Shown here: positions 17,185-25,785 of the stretch, in pieces
How positions within the stretch are numbered: position 1 is the first letter of the stretch
How the letters are laid out: each line of letters begins with the position of its first letter
NCBI RefSeq assembly: GCF_900167465.1
Contig: NZ_FUWR01000021.1
Location: forward strand, 1-55,904
DNA: 55,904 bases
Direction: 5' to 3'
From: Trichlorobacter thiogenes
GTDB lineage: Bacteria > Desulfobacterota > Desulfuromonadia > Geobacterales > Pseudopelobacteraceae
Notes under the pieces: generated by a model
Seen by the model: the letters and a program-made list of their open reading frames with translations, nothing else
What the model was told of the DNA's origin: nothing
Databases searched by the model: none
Translations under genes and position numbers: made by a program

Positions 17185-19143
17185 TTACTCCCTGGCAAGC
17201 GCTTCGATCGGGTCCAGTCGGGCAGCATTGCGGGCCGGCAGGAAGCCGAAGATGACACCGATCATGGTTGAACAGAAGAATGCAAAAACAATCGACATAA
17301 GAGAAAACTGCATGGCGAAGCTGGTCACGAACAGGGAGAACACCTTGCCGACTCCCCAGGAGCAGATAATGCCGATCATCCCTCCCAACAGGCAAACCAG
17401 AACCGACTCAATCAGGAACTGCTGCATGATATCCTCCTGACGCGCTCCAACCGCCATCCTGATGCCGATCTCGTGGGTACGCTCGGTAACCGAGACCAGC
17501 ATGATGTTCATAACGCCGATGCCACCAACAACAAGCGATATGACGGCAATGGCTGAAATCATCAGCTTCAAAGTGGTGGTGGTTTTGTTGATGGTCTTCA
17601 TGATGCTGTCACTGCTGTTGGTGTAGAAATCCTTGCGGCCATGGCGCTGGGTGATCAACTTCGTGATACTCTGTTCTGCCACCTGATTGGAGATGCCGTC
17701 CTTGACCCGGACCGTAATGGAGCTGAAATACTGCTGCCCCAAAAGTCGATTCATGGCGGCTGTGTAGGGTATCCAGACCTCAAGATTCGAGCTGTTCCCC
17801 ATAGGGCCGTCCTTTTCCTTGCTTACGCCAATGACCCGGCAGGGCAGTGAGCCCACAAAGAGAACCTTGCCGATGGCGTCTTCGTTGCTGAAGAACTTTT
17901 TACGACTGTTCTGGTCAATCACCACTACCTGCGCCTGCTGCTTCACGTCATCGCCAGTAAAGGAAATGCCATCTGCAATCTCATACCCCTTGACCCGGAA
18001 GTACTGCTCGCTCACACCATTTACCGATGCCGTGGCGGTAAGATTGCGATAGCGCAGCAGTTGACTGCCGCCGGTTGCCGGTGATGCGCTGTCAACATAT
18101 ACCTGTGCCTTTAACGCTTCCAGATCAGGTTGCATCAGGGTCTGGATACTGGCAGCATCCTCGTCTCCCCAATCCTTGCCGGGGTTCACATCAATAACAT
18201 TCGTTCCCATGGCACTGATGTCTTTTATAACCTTCTGTTGTGCCCCCTGCCCCAGCGCCACCACCGAAACAACCGAGGTAATGCCGATGATGATTCCCAG
18301 CATGGTCAACAGGGTCCGCATACGGTGCGACAGCATGGCGATCAGCGCCATTTTGAAGGCTTCGGCAAATCGTCCCCAGTTGGCCTGGAGAAGATTAGCC
18401 GACTGTGCGGCTGGAACCTTTGTTGGCAATTGAGCTGGTGCTGTCGTCTGCCGTTCTGGATTGGCCTGGTCGCGGATAATCACACCATCGCTGATCTCAA
18501 TGATCCGTTCGGCATTGGCGGCCACCTGCTGGTCGTGGGTGACCAGGATTATGGTATGCCCGTTGCCATGCAGTTCATGCAGCACCGCCATCATTTCTTC
18601 GCCACTTTTACTGTCCAGTGCGCCGGTTGGTTCATCAGCCAGAATGACGTCACCGCCATTCATCAATGCTCGGGCAATACTGACCCGCTGCTGCTGGCCG
18701 CCGGAAAGCTGGTTGGGGCGATGATCAGCCCGGTCACCAAGGCCAAGACGTTCAAGGAGTTGTCTGGCACGTTCCTGCCGGGTCTGCTTGTTAACGCCGG
18801 CATAGATCGCAGGGATCTCGGCATTCTGGGTGGCTGTCAGGTGGGGCAGCAAGTGGTAGCGCTGGAAGATAAACCCGAAGTAATCGCGCCGAAGGCTCGC
18901 CAATTCATCATCTGACAGACTGCTGGTCTCACGCCCGTCAATCAGGTAGCTTCCCTCGCTGGGGCGGTCCAGGCAACCAAGGATATTCATTAACGTGGAT
19001 TTCCCTGATCCTGATGCGCCAACAATAGCGACCATCTCTCCGGCGTTGATGGTCAGATCAATCCCCTTGAGAACTTCGACCTGCTGATCCCCGGTAGAGA
19101 AACGACGCACTAAGGCGTGTATTTCAAGGAGTGCTTTCCCCAT
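17185..19143 (-). CDS. macB: MacB-type ABC transporter (ATPase plus permease)
   Basis: A 652-residue fusion of an N-terminal ATPase and a C-terminal membrane part. Walker A is GASGSGKST (42-50), signature LSGGQ (146-150) and Walker B ILADEP (about 167-172). A first membrane helix lies near 270-300, then a large periplasmic domain and three helices near 525-645, the MacB layout. MacB drives efflux of macrolides, peptides or siderophores by a mechanotransmission mechanism together with MacA and an outer membrane channel. It begins 2 bp after the macA stop. Confidence 0.95.
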   Translation of the reverse strand: MGKALLEIHALVRRFSTGDQQVEVLKGIDLTINAGEMVAIVGASGSGKSTLMNILGCLDRPSEGSYLIDGRETSSLSDDELASLRRDYFGFIFQRYHLLPHLTATQNAEIPAIYAGVNKQTRQERARQLLERLGLGDRADHRPNQLSGGQQQRVSIARALMNGGDVILADEPTGALDSKSGEEMMAVLHELHGNGHTIILVTHDQQVAANAERIIEISDGVIIRDQANPERQTTAPAQLPTKVPAAQSANLLQANWGRFAEAFKMALIAMLSHRMRTLLTMLGIIIGITSVVSVVALGQGAQQKVIKDISAMGTNVIDVNPGKDWGDEDAASIQTLMQPDLEALKAQVYVDSASPATGGSQLLRYRNLTATASVNGVSEQYFRVKGYEIADGISFTGDDVKQQAQVVVIDQNSRKKFFSNEDAIGKVLFVGSLPCRVIGVSKEKDGPMGNSSNLEVWIPYTAAMNRLLGQQYFSSITVRVKDGISNQVAEQSITKLITQRHGRKDFYTNSSDSIMKTINKTTTTLKLMISAIAVISLVVGGIGVMNIMLVSVTERTHEIGIRMAVGARQEDIMQQFLIESVLVCLLGGMIGIICSWGVGKVFSLFVTSFAMQFSLMSIVFAFFCSTMIGVIFGFLPARNAARLDPIEALARE

Positions 19144-19145
19144 AC

Positions 19146-20327
19146 CTATCGTCTTCCCGGAGGTGGCCTGTTGTTTGTGTCGGTCTTCGGCAGGTTGGAA
19201 CTGTCACCGATGATGACCTTTTCGCCATCCCGTAACCCGTCTATGACCTGAATCTGCACACTATTGGAGATGCCGGTACGGATCGTTCGGACTTCTGTCT
19301 GCTCACCCGCCAACACCTTAACCTTCATCCTGCCGTCTTTCTGTTTTTCGCCAAGGGCTGACACCGGGATACAGAGCGCCTGTCTGGCCTGATTCAGCAC
19401 AATGGCAACTTGCGCAGTCATCGATACTTTGAGTTTGTTATCAGGGTTTGGCACCTCGAAGAGTCCGTAGTAGTAAATCGCCGAACTGGAACTACTGGTG
19501 CTGCTGGTTGTGGTACTGGCTGAAACCGGACCTGGCTCGATGGCCCGCAATGTGCCGTGATAACGGGTATCGCTGTCTCCCAACAGGGTGAAGTACGTCG
19601 GTAACCCTGCTTTTACCCTCGTCACATCCGCCTCAGAAATCTTGGCCTTGACGGTCATGCTGTCCAGGGTGGCCAGGGTCAGGATCGTTGTGGCGCTTTG
19701 ATTCGACACCACGGTCTGCCCCTCTTCGGTATCAATTGAGATAACCGTCCCGTCGATTGGCGCATGGATACGGGTATACCCAAGATTGGCCCTGGCCGTA
19801 TCAACCGCAATGATTGCCTTCTTGATCTGGGCTTCAAGGGAGGAGATATCATGCCTGGTGCTTTCCAATTGGGCTTGCGCAGACTCAAGATCAGCCCAGG
19901 AACCGGCATCCTTGGCATGCATCTGGCTCTGGCGCCGATGGGCCAATTCATACTGATTCAGCACTGCCTGCTTTGATCGCTTCTGCGCTTGCAGGTTTTC
20001 CACCTGGGCCTCAGCATCTTTAAGGGTGTTTTGCGGCAGCACCGGATCGATCTCAGCCAGCAACTGCCCCTTTTTTACCTTGGCACCCAACGCAACGTGG
20101 AGTGCCTTTAACTGCCCATTTACCTGTGCGCCCACTGCCACTGTCTTGAATGCCTTCAGGATGCCGGTGGCAAGAACGCTATCTTCCAGATCCATACGGA
20201 CAGCTGGAGCCGTTATGTAGGTGATCTTTGCCGGTGACAGGAACTTTCTGGCAAGCACCACCCCGGCCGATAGCAGTAAAATGATAATGATACCGATGAT
20301 GAGCCGCCTCTTTGGGGGAACATTCAT
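19146..20327 (-). CDS. macA: MacA-type periplasmic adaptor (membrane fusion protein)
   Basis: A 393-residue adaptor with one N-terminal membrane anchor (about residues 9-26), a biotinyl-lipoyl-like domain split by a long alpha-helical hairpin (about 95-175), and beta-barrel and membrane-proximal domains. It links MacB to the outer membrane protein. The serine-rich stretch STTTSSTSSSSS near 275 is a typical variable loop. It lies about 40 bp downstream of the small secreted protein gene, in the same operon. Confidence 0.92.
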   Translation of the reverse strand: MNVPPKRRLIIGIIIILLLSAGVVLARKFLSPAKITYITAPAVRMDLEDSVLATGILKAFKTVAVGAQVNGQLKALHVALGAKVKKGQLLAEIDPVLPQNTLKDAEAQVENLQAQKRSKQAVLNQYELAHRRQSQMHAKDAGSWADLESAQAQLESTRHDISSLEAQIKKAIIAVDTARANLGYTRIHAPIDGTVISIDTEEGQTVVSNQSATTILTLATLDSMTVKAKISEADVTRVKAGLPTYFTLLGDSDTRYHGTLRAIEPGPVSASTTTSSTSSSSSAIYYYGLFEVPNPDNKLKVSMTAQVAIVLNQARQALCIPVSALGEKQKDGRMKVKVLAGEQTEVRTIRTGISNSVQIQVIDGLRDGEKVIIGDSSNLPKTDTNNRPPPGRR

Positions 20328-20367
20328 GACTTGTTTCCTTTGTTACGGAACGCCTTGATACCGCTCC

Positions 20368-20664
20368 CTAGCGTTCAGGCGGCGGTCCGTTGGCGTCTCG
20401 CGGTGGCGGTGGACCACATTCAGGAATAGCAGCCAATGAACCCTCAAAATTCCTGCAGGTTGCCTTGAAGCTGCCATGGGCGGTTGAAATGGTGACGCTT
20501 GCCCCTTCTGTTTTACCTTTGCAGGCATCAAAAGCCTCCTGGGGTGGCCTTCTGCGTTCTCCACGGGGCGGCCTGTTGGTGTCACTTTCTGCCCAGCAGA
20601 GCACAGGGATCATGGCGGTAAACAGGCAGAGGCTGGCAATTCGCTTTCTGTAGCTGATAGTCAT
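20368..20664 (-). CDS. Small secreted Pro/Arg-rich protein of the macAB operon
   Basis: A 98-residue protein with a signal peptide (MTISYRKRIASLCLFTAMIP, cut after CWA). The mature part is RPPRGERRR, then a compact segment with cysteines (EAFDACKGKTEG, ATCRNF, PECGPP) and a Pro-rich tail. It resembles a family of short exported proteins found next to MacAB-like pumps in Geobacter and relatives. The start at 20664 follows AAAGGAG; an ATG at 20688 does not. It is the first gene of the operon. It may be a substrate, modulator or stress sensor of the pump, but function is not known. Confidence 0.65.
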   Translation of the reverse strand: MTISYRKRIASLCLFTAMIPVLCWAESDTNRPPRGERRRPPQEAFDACKGKTEGASVTISTAHGSFKATCRNFEGSLAAIPECGPPPPRDANGPPPER

Positions 20665-20682
20665 AGGTGTCTCCTTTGTAAA

Positions 20683-20698
20683 ATGCATAGTTATGCAT
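20683..20698. promoter_or_regulatory. Inverted repeat ATGCATAgtTATGCAT, candidate operator of the macAB operon
   Basis: A 7-bp perfect inverted repeat with 2-bp spacer, 18 bp upstream of the small secreted protein start. Its half-site recurs as the 8-bp palindrome TATGCATA at 20820. A position at the -10 or +1 region would suit a repressor. Confidence 0.35.
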
Positions 20699-20966
20699 CT
20701 CTTGATTAGGAGAAACTCTACTCTTTGTGAGGGGATATCTGGGTTAAAAGGCAGGTGGGATAGGTAAAGTTATGTAAAGCAGCATGGGATAGTGCGTCTG
20801 CTGGCAGCCTGTCTGGGAGTATGCATAGCTGTACTGCAGACGGTTTTCGATTCACCCGTGACGGCACTGCTCGTCTTACACGCAAATATCAGGCATAAAA
20901 TCAACAACAGACATACCTGATCATATATATCCACTTAGAAAAACTGGTGTTTTTTAAATTCTACAC

Positions 20967-20994
20967 TTGAAATTACGGGAAATAATGGTATCTA
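20967..20994 (+). promoter_or_regulatory. Weak sigma-70-like promoter of the cytochrome gene
   Basis: TTGAAA (20967-20972), 16 bp, TATCTA (20989-20994), about 80 bp upstream of the ATG. The -10 match is modest. Confidence 0.25.
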
Positions 20995-21075
20995 GTTACG
21001 TTCACCCTGACAAAACGTCAACCTCCTAAAAATTGTTTGCAAAGATTTAACACCGTACGAAAGGAGCTTTACCCT

Positions 21076-21447
21076 ATGAAGAAACTAGTACTTGCTTTTG
21101 CTGTAAGCTGTTTTTTCACCTCTGCGGCGTATGCAGAGATACACACCATAGGCCGGGGAGAGCATTTACGTTTTGACCCGTCATCGTATCCAGCCGACAT
21201 GAAAAGAAACAATGAAGTATTCAGGTTGCATTGCACCAAGTGCCATTCCGAACAACGGGTTGTCATGGCCTATCTAACTGGCACCCTTTCATATTCAAGA
21301 CAACCGTTTGATATGGATTCTCTGCAGCGGGTGATTTTTTCCATGTATCGTAAAACATCGGGAAATGGAGCTCTTATGATACCTAGAGCGCACATGAAAA
21401 ATATCAGCGCCTACATGAAACATCTGATGATGGAATCCTCACGCTAA
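21076..21447 (+). CDS. Periplasmic monohaem cytochrome c-like protein
   Basis: A 123-residue exported protein with a signal peptide cut after AYA. The single haem-binding motif CTKCH (53-57) attaches c-type haem; several methionines downstream could be the distal ligand. No domain beyond a small cytochrome fold is recognised, and the spacing is unlike the common cytochrome c551 or PpcA types. The start at 21076 follows AAAGGAGC. Only 28 bp separate it from the following solute-binding protein gene, so the two are probably co-expressed. Confidence 0.75.
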   Translation: MKKLVLAFAVSCFFTSAAYAEIHTIGRGEHLRFDPSSYPADMKRNNEVFRLHCTKCHSEQRVVMAYLTGTLSYSRQPFDMDSLQRVIFSMYRKTSGNGALMIPRAHMKNISAYMKHLMMESSR

Positions 21448-21475
21448 TACCTGCGAAAGGGGGGCGATACGCTCT

Positions 21476-22234
21476 ATGATCAAGAAAAAATTTATCTTCT
21501 CGGTAGCACTGTTTTTTCTGACACTTGCTTCTGCACAGGCAGAAGAAATCAAAGTATCCGGTACGAACAGCTCTATTACCAAGCTGTTTTCACCTATTCA
21601 ATCTGCCTACGAATCAACTACCGGCGACAAACTAACGTTAATCACAAAAAGCAACGCACCGGAAACCCTGATCTCACTGGAAAAGGGCGAGGTTGATATG
21701 GCCTCTATCAATGGACTGTCATTTAATGATCTGATTGCCAGAGCACATACCGCAGGAGTCACCATCAACCCGGCCACCCTGAAGCGCACCATCGTTGCTC
21801 AAACAAGCCTGCTGGTTCTCGTAAATAAAAGCAATAAGGTTGGTAATTTATCAAAACAACAACTTAAAGCAATTTTTACCGGTACCATTACTAACTGGCG
21901 CGATGTTGGTGGCCCGGATCTCGCCATAAACGTCTATTGGGGCAAGGAAACGCCTTATCTGAATGGGCCTTTTAGCGACTGGGTGCTGGATGGAGAGAAG
22001 GTTACAAGTCAGGCAAAATCTGCCGAAGACCATTTCAATCTAAGGGAGATTGTACTCAAGGACCCAGCGGCAATCGTTTTAAGTTCCAGTGGGCTGGTAA
22101 CGCCTTCGACAAAAGTTCCTGCCATTCCAGCAATGCATCTGCCCATGGAAGTTGTGACCAAGGGCGAACCGTCTGCCAAGGTTAAAAAGGTACTGACATT
22201 TTATAAGGAAGAATTTGGCTTTATGGATGAATAG
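21476..22234 (+). CDS. Periplasmic PstS-like substrate-binding protein
   Basis: A 252-residue exported protein with signal peptide (cut after AQA). The fold is that of phosphate-type periplasmic binding proteins: SGTNSSITKLFSPI at the N-terminus, IFTGTITNWRDVGGPDL in the middle (a PstS hallmark) and a C-terminal YKEEFGFMD. There are no transporter permease or ATPase genes beside it. In Geobacteraceae such orphan binding proteins often accompany signalling or cytochrome genes. It may bind phosphate or another oxyanion. It follows the cytochrome gene at 28 bp and is closed by a terminator. Confidence 0.8.
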   Translation: MIKKKFIFSVALFFLTLASAQAEEIKVSGTNSSITKLFSPIQSAYESTTGDKLTLITKSNAPETLISLEKGEVDMASINGLSFNDLIARAHTAGVTINPATLKRTIVAQTSLLVLVNKSNKVGNLSKQQLKAIFTGTITNWRDVGGPDLAINVYWGKETPYLNGPFSDWVLDGEKVTSQAKSAEDHFNLREIVLKDPAAIVLSSSGLVTPSTKVPAIPAMHLPMEVVTKGEPSAKVKKVLTFYKEEFGFMDE

Positions 22235-22256
22235 GCCGCACAGCCAGTGATGGTAC

Positions 22257-22295
22257 ACAGCCCCGGATATCCTGATGGATACCGGGGCTGTTTTC
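22257..22295 (+). terminator. Rho-independent terminator after the binding-protein gene
   Basis: ACAGCCCCGG (22257-22266) pairs with CCGGGGCTGT (22282-22291), with additional inner pairs ATCC/GGAT, and is followed by TTTTCATTTG. It may also serve the convergent penicillin-binding protein gene. Confidence 0.85.
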
Positions 22296-22304
22296 ATTTG
22301 TAGG

Positions 22305-24272
22305 TTATGGTTTGGGGGCAGGTGCTGGAGGCGCAGCTGGTGTGGCTGCCGGAGCAGCGACAGGTTCACCGCCATGTATGGGGCAGTAGTCATCCGGTTC
22401 AGTTCCGGCAACAAAAAATTCTTCCCGCTTAACAGGGCAGGCTGCTGTTGCCAGCAACGTATTGGTCGGATCTATGGTAACTGATACAACAGAATCAGGC
22501 CGGACAAAATCAGTAGCCGGTTTGCCAGCCAGGGCCTGACGCATAAACCGCTCCCAGATCGGCGCAGCAACAGCCCCGCCGGTGAAGCCTTTGCCACCGG
22601 GACGGGGTTGATCATGGCCAACCCAGACGCCCGTTACCAGCTGCGGGGTGTAGCCGATAAACCAGGCATCGCGGTAGTCGTTGGTGGTGCCGGTCTTACC
22701 GGCTGCCGGGTATTTCTGGCTAAACTTCTTCAGCCCCCTGGCCGTACCGCTGGTCAAGACATCCTTGAGCATACTGGTGGTAATAAAGGCGGTGGCTGGC
22801 GAGATGGCCTGACTGCTGCTGGTTGTGTTTTCAAACCAGACCTTACGGTAGGTTTCATAGATCCGCAGGATTGAACGCGGTTCAGTACGCACCCCACCTG
22901 TTGCAAACGGCGCGTAGGCTAGTACCAGATCATGGAGGGTGACCTCTTCAGTACCCAGTGCCAGCGAGAGATTATTGCCATGCAGGGCCAGCCCGTTTTT
23001 AGCAGCCAGTTCAGTAAAGGCAGGGATACCGATGGTCTCCAGCAGCTTGACCGCAATTACGTTGTTTGAGCTTGCCAGGGCCTGCCGCAGGGTCAGGTTG
23101 CCATGGGCCTTGCCATCATAGTTGTGGGGGGTCCAGCTTTCACCAGCACCTTGCGGATAGCTGACTGCAGCATCATTCCAAAGGCTGGCTGCAGTCACCC
23201 CCTGCTCCAGGGCAGCCGCGTAGATCAGCGGTTTGATGGATGAGCCGGGCTGGCGTTTGGCCTGCAGAGCGCGGTTAAAACCACCCTTCACATAGCTGGT
23301 GCCACCAACTGCTGCCAGCAGGTTTCCGCTGACCGGATCAACCGCCACCAGCGCCCCCTGCAGCTGGGGTGACAGCTTGACCACACTGTCATGGAGGATC
23401 TGCTCTGCCTTGAGCTGCAAGCCCAGGTCCATGGCTGAGGTAACTTCAAGCCCACCCTGTTCAAAGACTGCCGGGCCGTACCGTTCAACCAGTTTTGCAT
23501 GTACCAGTGCCAGGTACCAGGGGGCCTGGTTAGGAGGAACCGGCGCGACGGTATGGCTGGTCTGCTGGTGTAACTGGCTACTGGAGAGCACACCCACATC
23601 AACCATCCGCTGCAGCACAATGGAGCGGCGCTTGGCCACATCAACCGGTTTGCCCAGAGGATTGTAACGACCGGGGTTCTTGGGAATGCCTGCCAGGAAG
23701 GAACTCTCAATATCGGTCAGTTCTTCCGGTGCCTTATCAAAGTAGATCCGGGCCGCCTGGGCAATCCCCCAGGCACCATTGCCGTAGTAAATCTCATTCA
23801 GGTACATCTCCAGGATCTGTTTTTTGGTGTATTTCTTTTCAAGCTCTAGCGCCATCAAGCCTTCGTTGACCTTGCGATCAAGGCTCTTTTCACTGCTGAG
23901 ATACTTGTTTTTGATCAGCTGTTGGGTGATGGTGGAGCCACCTTCAGCCAGTCGGCCTTTTGCCACGTTTTTAACAGCAGCCCGGGCGATACCACGCAGG
24001 TCAACGCCGCCATGTTCATAAAAACGGGCATCTTCAACCGCAACAATCGCTTTTTGTAGAAAGAGGGGAATTCGGTCAATGGTGACCCAGTAGCGTTTTT
24101 CAGGTAATAACCGCCCGACAAAACGACTCTGGTTGTCAAAAACCTTGATGGAGTGGTAGCCGGCTGGCAGGATCGGATAGGCAGCAATCGACTCGTAGGC
24201 CTGCGCAACCGAGGCAAATACAACAATCAGACAAACAGTACCAACGTACTGCCAAAGCGATCTAGGCTGCAC
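22305..24272 (-). CDS. Class A penicillin-binding protein (bifunctional peptidoglycan synthase)
   Basis: A 655-residue murein polymerase. After a membrane anchor (about 8-25) comes the GT51 glycosyltransferase with catalytic E80 (VEDARFYEH) and EGGSTITQQL, then the transpeptidase with SxxK at S344-K347 (GSSIKP), SxN at S401-N403 and KTGT at 526-529. The tail is Ala/Pro-rich. The start is a GTG at 24272 after GGAGG, which overlaps the end of glgA by 11 bp; the open frame further upstream is inside glgA. It is the last gene of hpt-glgA-pbp. It belongs to the PBP1a/1b/PbpC-like group; the exact subclass is uncertain. Confidence 0.92.
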   Translation of the reverse strand: MQPRSLWQYVGTVCLIVVFASVAQAYESIAAYPILPAGYHSIKVFDNQSRFVGRLLPEKRYWVTIDRIPLFLQKAIVAVEDARFYEHGGVDLRGIARAAVKNVAKGRLAEGGSTITQQLIKNKYLSSEKSLDRKVNEGLMALELEKKYTKKQILEMYLNEIYYGNGAWGIAQAARIYFDKAPEELTDIESSFLAGIPKNPGRYNPLGKPVDVAKRRSIVLQRMVDVGVLSSSQLHQQTSHTVAPVPPNQAPWYLALVHAKLVERYGPAVFEQGGLEVTSAMDLGLQLKAEQILHDSVVKLSPQLQGALVAVDPVSGNLLAAVGGTSYVKGGFNRALQAKRQPGSSIKPLIYAAALEQGVTAASLWNDAAVSYPQGAGESWTPHNYDGKAHGNLTLRQALASSNNVIAVKLLETIGIPAFTELAAKNGLALHGNNLSLALGTEEVTLHDLVLAYAPFATGGVRTEPRSILRIYETYRKVWFENTTSSSQAISPATAFITTSMLKDVLTSGTARGLKKFSQKYPAAGKTGTTNDYRDAWFIGYTPQLVTGVWVGHDQPRPGGKGFTGGAVAAPIWERFMRQALAGKPATDFVRPDSVVSVTIDPTNTLLATAACPVKREEFFVAGTEPDDYCPIHGGEPVAAPAATPAAPPAPAPKP

Positions 24273-25785
24273 CGCGTTTCCTCCGTAATGCCTCCCGGTA
24301 CAGGGTGTCGTACTTCCGGGCTGACTCTTCCCAGGTAAACCGCTTCGCCATGCCGTTTTGACGCAGGGCAGCCAATCCCTGGGGGTTGTTGTAGTAGGTC
24401 CAGGTAGCCCAGCCGACCGTATCGTACAGGGCAGCAGCGGTCTGGGTCCAAAACTTGAAGCCATCACCGCTCAGGGCTGCTTCATCAAAGTTTTCAACGC
24501 TGTCATCCAGACCACCGGTGGCACGCACAACCGGCGGGGTGCCGTAGGCCAGCGAGTACATCTGGTTCAGGCCACAGGGTTCAAAGGCAGAGGGCATCAG
24601 GAAGAAGTCGGAACCGGCCTCCACCAGATGGGCCAATGCGTTGTCGTAGCCGATGTAGCAGCCGACCTTGTCAGGGTGACGATGGGCCATGCCGCCAAAG
24701 AAGAAGTGGGCCCAGGGTTCGCCGTTACCCACCACCACCACCTGCAGGTCCAGCTTGATCATGCTGTGGATCGCTTCAGCCAGCAGGTCAGTCCCTTTCT
24801 GCGGCACCATCCGTGAGACAATCCCGAACAGCGGCACATCAATCTCAGGCAGACCGAAACGACGCTGCAGGGCACGTTTGCAGGTCAACTTGCCGGACAG
24901 GTCATCTGCCGTGTAGTTGGCAGGCAGGTATTTGTCAGAGGCCGGGTTCCACTCGTTATAATCAACACCATTCAGAATGCCGTACAGATCAGCGGCCCGC
25001 TCCTGCAACACCCCTTCCAGTCCCCATCCGTAGAGCGTCGTCTGGATCTCACGGGCATAGCCCTGACTGACGGTGTTCAGCAGGGTGGCGTGGTAGATAC
25101 CGCCTTTCAGCAGGTTGACCTGATCATCCTTTTCCAACCCTAAAAAGGTAAAATATTCCCAGTCGATATCCAGCACCTCCATCAGGCCTGGGTAGAAATC
25201 TCCCTGATGCTGCATGTTATGGATGGTGAGGATTGAGGCGGCATTACCCACCAGTGGGTCGTTGCGATAGCTGGTATTCAGGAAGACCGGCACCGCTGCA
25301 GTGTGCCAATCATGGGCGTGGAGGATATCCGGCTGCCAGCTGAGGAATTTGGGCAGTTCCAGGGCAGCGCGGGACAGGAAGACATAGCGGTTGTCATTGT
25401 CCATGAACCCGACGTTATCAACACCATAGATGCCGTCGCGGCCATAGAGTCCCTGATGTTCCAGAAAGTAGACCGGTACTTCGCTTTTGGGCAGGCGTCC
25501 TTCCCAGACCCCGCAGTACATCTCGCCGATGATCCCCATCGGCACCACCAGGGTGCCGGGCAACATCGTTAAACCATATCGCTCAGGATCGATGCTGTAA
25601 TAACGGGGCAGCACCACCCGGACATCATGCCCCATGTTGTGCAGGTAGCGGGGCAGATCACCCACCACCTCACCCAGACCACCGGTCTTGGCATAGGGGG
25701 CGGCCTCCGAAGCGGCAAACAGAATCTTAAGTGGTTTTTCCTGACTCTTGCTGGGGGTTAGCTGCTCCTGCGGTTTCTTTTTCAC
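24262..25785 (-). CDS. glgA: Glycogen synthase (GT5 family)
   Basis: A 507-residue ADP-glucose glycosyltransferase that extends alpha-1,4-glucan chains. The N-terminal ADP-glucose site KTGGL is at 33-37, and the C-terminal SAFEPCGLNQMYSLAYGT is the classic second motif. A 20-residue Lys/Gln-rich N-terminal extension precedes the domain. The GTG start at 25785 forms a GTGA overlap with the Hpt gene stop. The end overlaps the penicillin-binding protein gene by 11 bp, so all three genes are translationally linked. Confidence 0.95.
   Translation of the reverse strand: MKKKPQEQLTPSKSQEKPLKILFAASEAAPYAKTGGLGEVVGDLPRYLHNMGHDVRVVLPRYYSIDPERYGLTMLPGTLVVPMGIIGEMYCGVWEGRLPKSEVPVYFLEHQGLYGRDGIYGVDNVGFMDNDNRYVFLSRAALELPKFLSWQPDILHAHDWHTAAVPVFLNTSYRNDPLVGNAASILTIHNMQHQGDFYPGLMEVLDIDWEYFTFLGLEKDDQVNLLKGGIYHATLLNTVSQGYAREIQTTLYGWGLEGVLQERAADLYGILNGVDYNEWNPASDKYLPANYTADDLSGKLTCKRALQRRFGLPEIDVPLFGIVSRMVPQKGTDLLAEAIHSMIKLDLQVVVVGNGEPWAHFFFGGMAHRHPDKVGCYIGYDNALAHLVEAGSDFFLMPSAFEPCGLNQMYSLAYGTPPVVRATGGLDDSVENFDEAALSGDGFKFWTQTAAALYDTVGWATWTYYNNPQGLAALRQNGMAKRFTWEESARKYDTLYREALRRKRGAA

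Larger units (their letters stand above)
20665..21075. other. Divergent intergenic region of about 410 bp
   Basis: This stretch separates the leftward macAB operon from the rightward cytochrome gene and holds no convincing gene. It contains ATGCATAgtTATGCAT (20683-20698), a perfect 7-bp inverted repeat just upstream of the first macAB-operon gene, and a second TATGCATA palindrome at 20820-20827. It is AT-rich near 20900-21000. No c-di-GMP riboswitch consensus was recognised. Confidence 0.6.

Noticed and set aside
20665-21075. c-di-GMP (GEMM) riboswitch before the cytochrome gene
   Set aside because: Such switches are common in Geobacter, but the conserved core was not recognised in this region.
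21476-22234. PstS-like protein as part of a phosphate transporter
   Set aside because: No pstC, pstA, pstB or phoU genes lie nearby; an orphan binding protein is the cautious reading.
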